Assembly: GCA_963556195.1 (NCBI GenBank)
Contig: OY744520.1
Location: forward strand, 150,574,107-150,638,106
Origin: Sepiola atlantica
Taxonomy: Eukaryota > Mollusca > Cephalopoda > Sepiida > Sepiolidae
Direction: 5' to 3'
DNA length: 64,000 nt
The notes beneath the pieces were generated by a model, which did not search any database, had not been told where the DNA came from, and saw only the letters and a program-made list of their open reading frames with translations. Below are positions 56,886 to 64,000 of this stretch, piece after piece. Both the position numbers and the translations under genes were made by a program. Every line of letters starts with the position of its first letter. The stretch's first letter is position 1.

Positions 56886-58219
56886 TGTTTTCATGTTTTG
56901 AAACATAACGTAAATCAGGAATCTATGACGTCACACTAAAACTATAATTATTTTGTAATGGTTATGTTTAAGCTCTAGTATGATAAGAAAGTGAAAATAG
57001 CTAAGCTCGTAGAACCATACACTGTCTATATTTAGTTTTCGTTTTCGATAATGACATCCTTTTTATATTTTGGGATTTTATGATTTACTATTAATGCAAT
57101 ACTTTCTTTTTGTAACAGTCGTTAAGATCTTTGATATTTAGAAATTAAACAATTCCGAAATGAATTTATAAGGTTTAAAAAATTGTGAATGATCGAAAAA
57201 TTGTGATAGTCTGACGTACAGACGTTACGCATCTTTATTTATATGAGAAGAAAAATATTTAGTTGGCGAATAATTTTTATGGGGAATATTTATTGTTTGA
57301 AAATATATAAATTGTCCCAATAATAATTAAATAATGAAGGTACATATTCGTGTTATCTATTTAAATAATATATAAATGGCAATGGCAATTATTTGATGAG
57401 ATAAAGAAAACTTAATATTATGAAACTTTAGATAAATGTACTATTTCAAACGAAATATAATTAAATGTAGATTATGCAGTAGATGAAGATAACGAACGTG
57501 GAATTTCCACAAGATTTCGTTAGTGTATATAATATCGTTAGTAAATTATTGCATTCACCACCACCACCACAACAACAACAACCACCATCACAATCACAAC
57601 AACAACAACAATAAACACCACCACCATGACAACCACCATAATAATAATAATAATAATTATAATATAACCTTGCAGTAACAATATGAGTAAAAAGACTAGT
57701 ATAAGAATAGTAAGGACAATACTCGATATATAATAGCGGTGATAATGATAAGGATCATAGTCATTGTGATACTAATAATGATATTAATATTGTTAATATA
57801 AACAGATAATTATAATCCTAATAATAATAGTAATAATAATAATAAATAATAATAATAAATGTATTAATATTAATATAAAATATAACGATGATGAGAAAAA
57901 TGTTTACAATGATGAAAATAATGAAAATACTGAGAATAATAGTAGTAATTTAATAAATATATGAAATGATAAAAAATAATATAATATGGATAGGCTGTAT
58001 GACAACCGTAAACTGGTTGCGTTGTACAATAGGACATATGTATGTATACATAAATACACAAGCATATGTCTGCTTACATCAAAGGTAATAATATATAATA
58101 TGTTGGAGGAAAGGGTAAAAATAGGGCTAGGTAATCAATACAAGAAAGTGATACATATTATAGCTTACTGATCTAGGTTAAGGTGTATAGTTATCATTAA
58201 CTTTATTTTATAAAACTAC
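56885..58219. other. A+T-rich DNA with trinucleotide runs
   Basis: CAC, CAA and AAT runs occupy about 57557-57655, and degenerate AAT runs continue to about 57870. No gene. Confidence 0.5.
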
Positions 58220-59775
58220 TATTGCTTCAAGGGGTTATATTTTTGTTTATAATAAGGTGTGATTTACTATGCCTACAATTAATCGAAGTTTCATGTTTTT
58301 TTTATTTATAAGTTTACTTCTATCAATACAACTCATTATCTCAAGATTTTCATTTAGGCAGATTTTACATGGTATGTTTAAAGATCTAGAGGGTCTTGTT
58401 TTTCTAATGGTATTTTATTTGACCATGTGTGTGTTATTGTTTGTAGTTAGGCCCCAGTATTATAGGTAAAGTGAAGTTTTTTTAAAAAAAGTAATCGATA
58501 ATATTAAAATAGCGTTTTTTGTTGGTGAATCCTTTTTATAGATATTTCGATCGATTCCTATATAGAATTTGTTTAGGGTTGAGTTTTCTCTGGTTATAAT
58601 TGTATCGTGTTAAACTATAGACGTGTATACACATTTCTCCGTAGCAAGTAGTGTGTTTTATTAATGCAGTACAGGTCTTTATATGTTTAGCTTGATTATT
58701 GGAGTTTAGGTTAGTATTATCATTTAAAATGGTTGCCTTTTAATTGTTTTGTGCAGTTTTACTACAAATAGAGCTTAATTTAAGGGCATTTTTATTAAAT
58801 ACATTATGAAGGATATGGTTTGGAAGAAAATGAAGGTTAATTAAATTTAGAAATATTTTACAAAGTTTTGTTTAAACATGCAATTAAATGGAGGTGTAAA
58901 CCAAATAATTTTCTTATGTCGCACTTTTTAAAGTGTTATGGGTAGATGGTGTTTTATCATATATTTTATTTGCGTATTTTATAGCCATTATATTTTAATG
59001 GTTTGTTATAAAAAGCCGTATGTGATTTTAAAATTCTTAATTTGAGAGGAGTTATTATTTATGCTTTTTTCAATTAATTAAAATATATGTTTAATTATAG
59101 TGTTTGTATGACGGAATAGTGGGTAACCGTAGGTTGGTTTAGCATTGTATTTAGTTTATGGTTCATAAGTTTTTTTTATTCAAGTTAAAAGCTACGTCTA
59201 AAAACGTGACTTGTTTCTTATTGGATGTTATTTCTACTTTGAGTCCTAACCTTTTAATTTCTTAAAAATGATCTCATTTGTTTTTTTCACATGTAGGTAC
59301 ATTGGGTGTTTTACTACTAAGATGTCATCATATATATACTGTCCTATTGTTTCTACATCGATGTATTTAGTCAAGTTGTATAAGATGTAAAGTGCAACCA
59401 AATCAGTTACTTCGGCTGATCAACAGCGCCCATCGACACATTAAAAGATAGAATTTTAATAGTCTGATTTGATTGATCTTGTTTGCTAATTAATACGGTT
59501 GTTCTGTATTTTCTAATAATGTTAATTTAATCCTCAGAAATCGTGGAGAAAAGAGTGGCGAAATCTATAACACTTTCGAAAAGTACTTTGAATATAGCTG
59601 AGTAGAAGTTAACGATACAAAATGTTGCTTTCAATTTGGGAGACCCAGTTAATAGTTTCCGTCGTATTTACTCATTGGTTTAAGCCATAAGTTCTTTTTA
59701 TTTGGCAGTTTATATTCTCTAGTATATTTTTGCTAATTTTATTAATTTCCTGTCTAGTTGCGTTCACCAGACAAT
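58220..59775 (-). pseudogene. PLE-type reverse transcriptase with GIY-YIG end, heavily decayed
   Basis: On minus from about 59775 the sequence gives LVNATRQEINKISKNILENI, then YGLNQWVNTTETINWVSQIE (one stop within), then KVLFESVIDFATLFSTISED, YRTTVLISKQDQSN, FNVSMGAVDQP, then RLGLKVEITSNKKQVTFLDV with AFNLNKKNL, and near 58430 PSRSLNIPCKICLNENLEIM and INKKNMKL. This follows the order of an RT with a final CxxCL.E..EI...INKR..L motif, the same terminal type as the loop remnant at 7.8 kb. The catalytic YxDD box was not found (a degraded YMMT- or YIDD-like area lies near 59340). Dozens of stops and frame changes make it an old copy. Confidence 0.6.
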
Positions 59776-59837
59776 TTTACCCCCATTTGACAGGAAAGTT
59801 GTAACATTATTATTATCATCATAATTATTCTATTTTT

Positions 59838-59968
59838 ATATGTCCGACATTGAAAACGAAATAGTTAATAGAAAAACTAAACCCTCCATTAATGCTAGGT
59901 ACGTGGACGGTGTTTTTATCTTACCATCAAATAATGAGGATATAAAAAAATACAAAACAGTAATGGAC
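59838..59968 (+). pseudogene. Penelope-type RT fragment cut by an LTR element
   Basis: One + frame reads MSDIENEIVNRKTKPSINAR and YVDGVFILPSNNEDIKKYKT. The RYVDD(I/V)FIL catalytic box of Penelope-type reverse transcriptases is visible with the second Asp changed to Gly. The frame remains open until exactly the base where the LTR element starts (59969), which suggests insertion into this copy. Confidence 0.65.
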
Positions 59969-60164
59969 TGAGCCGATTCCCTCAAGAAAAACGAATAAAA
60001 ATAGCCTGTGCAGAAAATGTGAGTAGCGTCCAGGTAAATTGATACAAAGAAAATATTTTAAAATGAAATCAGAATGAACTGGAAAGCGGCAGGAACGACG
60101 GTTGATTGTTAGACGATTGTCCCGGATGTTTTGTTTTGTTTTGTGCGTTGCTTTCGTACAAACA
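59969..60164 (+). repeat. 5' LTR of Ty3/Gypsy-type element
   Basis: Begins TGAGCCGATTCC and shares, with the repeat starting at 63871, the blocks ATAAAAAATAG-like, CATCCAGGT..ATT or CGTCCAGGTAAATT, and AAATCAGAATGAACTGGAAA. The 3' limit ...GTACAAACA at 60164 is a guess based on the CA end and the start of gag 15 bp later. Confidence 0.65.
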
Positions 60165-60178
60165 ATATCGGCGTCATT

Positions 60179-60860
60179 ATGAGCGACAAGATTGACTTGA
60201 TGCTCATACCAGACTTAAGTGGTTTATATCCCAGACAATGAATTATTGAATGGATTAAAGAATGGTGAGGTTGTATGTTGGCTGTGTTCTGTAAAAAATA
60301 GAATGCATAATATATATACGTTTGAAGGGCGGCGCCTTTGCGATGTACCAACAAGAGAGTGAAGACAAAAAGGGAGAATGTGCCTCCATAAAAGAAGCTG
60401 TATTTACAACGCTTGCCCTGGACTATTTTATACAGCGTATGCACAGTTTGTGACGCGCTGTATGCACCCGGATGAAATCGTAGATGTTTATCTGGCGAAC
60501 CTGCGGAAACTTTCTGTACCATTCGATGGTATGACATATCAAATTCTCAAATCGGCGTTTGTCCATAAGTTGCTCCTACGAGCTTTTTCTCGAATGTAGT
60601 AAATACGTATTTTTCAGCTCTTCGCTCAAACGAGAGCTATATTGTAAGATGGCCCACCTGGACACGTGTTAATTACGGTAGCCGTGGGGCCAATTCAAAC
60701 CAAGGAAAGACAGATTAAGAACGTCATGATAAAGTGTTTCGAATGCAATGGAATTAAGCATTTAGCTAGGAGTTGTTCGATCAGCGTTACAGGCGAAGAG
60801 CTCGTGACCTACAACTGTGAAGAAGTGGTGCATGTTGTTACAGATGTGATCATCTAAGCC
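60179..60860 (+). pseudogene. gag with zinc knuckle, broken
   Basis: ATG at 60179 gives MSDKIDLMLIPDLSG, soon frame-shifted to an IIEWIKEW region. The best piece is 60378-60599: YAQFVTRCMHPDEIVDVYLA followed by NLRKLSVPFDGM and a LLRAFSRM end, the central Gag pattern 'Y..FV.R...P.E.VDVYLA.LR.L...F.GM'. At 60735-60776 is CFECNGIKHLARSC, a perfect CX2CX4HX4C nucleic-acid-binding knuckle. Gag packages the RNA; here stops break it. Confidence 0.75.
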
Positions 60861-60899
60861 TCAATTCTCTGGATTTCTCGGGAAATAGTTTAGGGAACG

Positions 60900-61340
60900 A
60901 AAGCTACGTGCCAGCTTGCTCGTCAGACAAGATGTGAACTCGGCACTGTCAACTGTAAGAATAGCTGCGAATGTAAAAGAGTGCACAGCACGAGTTGATT
61001 CTGGGTGGTCCTGCACAACAGTGAGAAATAAAGTGTACCTGGCGTTGCAAAAGCAGACCATCAAGGTGGTGATTTTGGACGCCAGAAAAAAAAACATGCG
61101 GAGTGGGCTGGAGAGTGGACGTACAGTCGTAATTGAGGTTCTGGTAATGGTGTTGGACTCGCTTGATTTCGACCTCTTGATTTTGATAGACACGATAAAA
61201 TCTCTATGCGGATTATCCATCTTGAAGTCAGGAGAGGCCCAATTTCTTGACGAGCCAGTATCCTTTTTCGCTTCTGTTCTAGACCTTATCATTGCAAATA
61301 CACATTTTCGAGCCAGAGATGTACCTACGACAAAATAAAT
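60900..61340 (+). pseudogene. Retroelement aspartic protease region
   Basis: Following the knuckle, one frame (60916-61338) reads ECTARVDSGWSCTTV, where DSG (60997-61005) is the catalytic triad of retroviral-type aspartic proteases. The frame continues about 110 codons, ending with a stop before the RT. Its length and place fit the protease-RT linker. Confidence 0.7.
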
Positions 61341-61439
61341 GGGCTGCGGTGTATAAATGTGCGGAAGACAAGGTTCACGACAAGCTGTAACACCGTTGCA
61401 CATGCAGATAACAGTCAGGAAACTATTTGAGGTAGAAGT

Positions 61440-61960
61440 ACGACGATGTATCAAGAAAGGTTAGCTTGCTTTCTATGACGAAAAAAAGCTGGGACCTCCG
61501 AGAGGGCTGTTAACATTTATGACTGTCGTTCAGAAAAAAATATATCTTAAGTGCGCCCTGAGAATACACTTGCGTGAATTAACACTCCACATGGATGCAT
61601 GTGGTGCAGACGCTGATGTTTGCGCCCCAAAACTGAGGGAATTGAGATCGCGAGTATCAAATATAGCGTTGTTGGATCTCTGATCTGCTTATGTTAATGT
61701 GTGTATTGATTAGTCACTTTGGCCCTATCAGACCGTTGTTTTCCAAAGTAGAATCTACTGTTTAACGAGGTTGGGATTTAGTTTCAATGTGGCTCCACAA
61801 ATAATGTCAATTCTGAACGCAGTTTTATCAAAAGACTAAAACATCAAGAAGGACACCTCGACTTACACCAATGGTGCGTATGTGGATAGCATTTCGAATT
61901 TACAACCAGTGTTTCTGAATATTTGTCGCGCTATAGAACGGTCAGCAGAATTCTAGAGTT
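61440..61960 (+). pseudogene. Reverse transcriptase region
   Basis: Frames show LRELTLHMDACGADADVCAP, then SLWPYQTVVFQSRIYCLTRL, then GFSFNVAPQIMSILNAVLSK, the 'W.FQTV.F....Y.LTRLGFG.NVAP.IM...' part of Pol. The catalytic YVDD is YVDS at 61879-61890, so the site is lost. A TGA occurs after ALLDL and another frame change before KKD. Confidence 0.75.
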
Positions 61961-61968
61961 ACCAAAGG

Positions 61969-62640
61969 ATGGTGCTCGGGGGGGGGGTAGATGATGCCTT
62001 ATTTTGGAAACGTAAGAATGAGCGGTCGGACGTCCCAGACAATATGACCAGAAGAAAGGTGTTCTCTCACCGTAGTAAGTTTGTAAATAATATTCTAGTG
62101 TGCGGCTGGCTTCGAGTAGCGACTAGTGTCATAAAGCTAAGGGCCAGCGCGGAGACAATGATGGGATGATCAAACCGAGGATGTTCCATTCAGACGTATG
62201 CTCCGAGACTGTTAATAGAGTGAGACAGGTCGACCCATGCAGAGGTAAATGGGGCATCAATGGTAAGGGGCTTTATGTGTTGGTTGACACAGTTCTTTGC
62301 CAACACGCGTCTTGCTCGAATCACACCAAACCGCCATTGAAGATATGTGTTGGATGCGACCAGAATCGGACACACGACACATAAACCTTGGATGGCATTC
62401 TAAAAGGATTGTGTCTGGCTATACACTGAGAAGCGAAATCATTACACCTGAAGACCGACTCTATATGTGTTTACCGATGGCTTACTAACACATTTACTAA
62501 CAAAGCCAGAGTTAGCACTAAGTCTGCTAGTTAAATTCTTATCAGAAGACAACTGCAAACTTTGTCAGAACTTGTCAAAGAATACGCGCCGGTGGTAGAC
62601 GTTGTGCTTGCCAGGCTAAGTCAAAATAACGCCGATAACA
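61969..62640 (+). pseudogene. RNase H region, broken
   Basis: DNMTRRKVFSHRSKFVNNIL with VCGWLRVATSVIKLRAS is the connection after RT. VDPCRGKWGINGKGLYVLVD carries the first RNase H strand (the VD), and, after a frame change, RVLLESHQTAIEDMCWMRPE and SDTRHINL follow. Later catalytic residues are not recognisable. Confidence 0.7.
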
Positions 62641-62819
62641 TCAGAGAGTCTCGCAGAGTTTGATGGAGGCAATATGAAAGGAAGCAGATCATGTGTCGCA
62701 AATATATGTTGCCAATGATAACAGCATAGAGCCGAGCCAAATACGACATATCCATTTAAACAGCGGTTATCCTAAAGTAGAAACAAACAACTTACTTCAT
62801 CAAGGGAAACGTTCCTGGT

Positions 62820-63420
62820 ACGACCAAGAAAGCTGTTAAAACTGCAATTGCATCTTGTCGCGAATTTTTGTCTATTTATTATGCACCGATACCATGGAAA
62901 TATCGGAAGCTAAAATCATCAAGCGCATGGCAAAGTTTGGTAGTATATGTTACTCACCATGTGGAGTGGCCACTACCAAACTCTCAACGATTACGGCCCT
63001 ACCCAATTTGCGATATGGCGACTCTTGCGGCGAAAGGATTCTTCCGTTGTATCAGCTGTTTTATTTGACAGGGGTCCACCCGCAGACATTTTGACCGACA
63101 ACAGTACAGCTTTTAGTAGCAGTAGGTTCAAAATGTTTGCTAAAAGCTGGGGTGCCCGATTGCGTATTCGGTGTACATATTCACCGCCAAGAAAGTGTAT
63201 TGTTGAAAGGTCCTATACATCAATAAAACGGATCGCCGCTAGGAAGGGATGTACTGCTGAACAAGCGGTTTATTGGTACAATATCACGCAAATAAAGACA
63301 GTGTCAATTTTGCGACGTCTTCAACGAAGTCATTGTGCAAGTATGAAGTCCGTGTTAAAGAAATCGCTGAAGCCATTTCCTTTGCTACGAGAACACAATC
63401 ATGAAGTCTATGAATAGGGA
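62820..63420 (+). pseudogene. Integrase catalytic core
   Basis: The frame 62947-63417 reads GHYQTLNDYGPTQFAIWRLL, then FDRGPPADILTDNSTAFSSS, then CIVERSYTSIKRIAARKGCT and AVYWYN. The DDE motif is intact in this piece: Asp at 62989-62991 (LNDYG), Asp at 63097-63099 (LTDN), Glu at 63205-63207 (VERS), with exactly 35 residues between the last two. A frame change and stop before 62947 separate it from the upstream Zn-binding part. Confidence 0.85.
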
Positions 63421-63873
63421 GACGTTGTGCTGGTGGAGGGGGGGGGCGGACAAACAGTTGTATTAGTAAATGAAAGGCAATATCTGTGATGAAGGATGGT
63501 GATGCCCAAACGCTGTGTGTGGATGGAGTGCCTCGCTATGTAAGACATGTCATCCCGTATCCTCGGATCGGTGAGTAATTCCGAAGATATTGGAAGTAAA
63601 GCGTCAAGCGATTGCGAATTGTGTGTGCCTGTGATGTATGAGGAAGCCGATAGCTCTTTTGATAGTTCTATGAGGTGCTTTCATCGGTTGAGGGACAGTT
63701 GCGGCAGCGACATTGACGACGACAATAGCGAATATCATAATGCTTCAGTAGAACCACTTCAAGAAGCGAGTGAATTAGCTGTGCCACGTTTAAGAAGAAG
63801 CTATAGACGAAGGAGGCGACCTCGTAACTGCTTCGTGTGTGATGATGAGAACAGAGGAAGTGTAATAGATTGA
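63421..63873 (+). pseudogene. Pol C-terminal region ending at the 3' LTR
   Basis: After a stop at 63415-63417, GDVVLVEG and YVRHVIPYPR look like the integrase C-terminal barrel. 63547-63873 is open for 108 codons: Ser/Asp-rich, then LRRSYRRRRRPRNCFVCDDE. Its TGA stop coincides with the first bases (TGA) of the 3' LTR. Confidence 0.65.
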
Positions 63874-64000
63874 GCCAATCTCTTCACGATAAACGATAAA
63901 AAATAGTTTTTACCGTGCAAGAAATGTGCCAAGCATCCAGGTGAATTTATGAAAATAAATGATTTGAAAATTAAATCAGAATGAACTGGAAAGCTGCAGG
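63871..64000 (+). repeat. 3' LTR, truncated by window end
   Basis: TGAGCCAATCTC start; shares AAAAAATAG, CCAGGTGAATTT.TG and AAATCAGAATGAACTGGAAA with the 5' LTR. Only 130 bp are in the window. Confidence 0.8.

Larger units (their letters stand above)
59969..64000 (+). mobile_element. Ty3/Gypsy-type LTR retrotransposon, decayed, 3' LTR cut by window end
   Basis: Order: 5' LTR, gag, CCHC knuckle, protease, RT, RNase H, integrase, C-terminal acidic/basic region, 3' LTR start at 63871. All on +. Many frame changes and stops interrupt it. The order RT-RNase H-integrase is that of Ty3/Gypsy and related elements. The last 130 bp match 59969-60085 by direct comparison. Confidence 0.85.

Noticed and set aside
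58269..58469. 66-codon hydrophobic + frame
   Set aside because: It overlaps the minus-strand retroelement C-terminal motif (CKICLNENLEIM) and is its shadow.

Overview
The window looks like intergenic or intronic DNA from a large, repeat-rich invertebrate genome. A mollusc is likely, and an octopus or other cephalopod is my best guess. The evidence is the strong A+T bias, dozens of long (TA)n tracts, spliceosomal-type introns, tRNA-like SINEs, and remnants of Penelope-like, LINE, Ty3/Gypsy-type, mariner/Tc1 and P-element-like transposons. The organism call is inference from recalled family composition. I found no intact host gene, no rRNA or functional tRNA gene, and nothing bacterial. Almost every recognisable coding stretch is a decayed mobile-element gene carrying stops and frameshifts.

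Layout. At 1-3.5 kb there are microsatellites and a small hairpin MITE. At 3.5-9.3 kb lie two Penelope-like (PLE) remnants, each with long inverted arms; the first encloses a GIY-YIG domain on the + strand, the second carries a GIY-YIG C-terminal remnant on the - strand in its loop. At 9.4-10.3 kb is a minus-strand LTR-retrotransposon gag. At 10.57-12.89 kb is a diverged tandem array of 280-385-bp units, each with a TATA-like and a poly(A)-signal-like motif 62-63 bp apart. At 13.5-14.5 kb is a Tc1/mariner-like deletion derivative. At 15.1-15.3 kb is another GIY-YIG fragment, at 17.1-17.5 kb a TA-flanked MITE, at 17.9-21.6 kb LINE fragments, and at 21.8-22.3 kb a 35-bp minisatellite. At 25.4-27.7 kb are tRNA-like SINE pieces and a broken gene of a repetitive uncharacterised family.

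At 31.9-36.9 kb lies an almost full-length P-element/THAP-type transposon with a 1.15-kb intron and terminal inverted repeats. From 37 to 44 kb I see mostly A+T-rich DNA, microsatellites and a SINE. At 44.0-48.25 kb there is a very young minus-strand LTR element: its two ~813-bp LTRs differ at only about five positions by eye, and its interior has no recognisable pol. At 53-56 kb are a LINE C-terminus (-) and a mariner transposase (+). At 58.2-59.8 kb is a minus-strand PLE-type reverse-transcriptase element. A short + strand PLE RT piece (59.84-59.97 kb) is cut off exactly where a Ty3/Gypsy-type LTR retrotransposon begins (59,969); that element's gag, zinc knuckle, protease, RT, RNase H and integrase remnants run to the window end, where its 3' LTR starts at 63,871.

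No genes work together here in a host pathway. The relationships are those of mobile elements: nesting, boundaries in (TA)n tracts, and non-autonomous derivatives beside relics of possible autonomous relatives. The most novel-looking items are the TATA/AATAAA tandem array, the young LTR element with three AP-1-like sites in its U3, the P-like element with the same repeat in its intron and 3' flank, and the hairpin-armed PLE copies.
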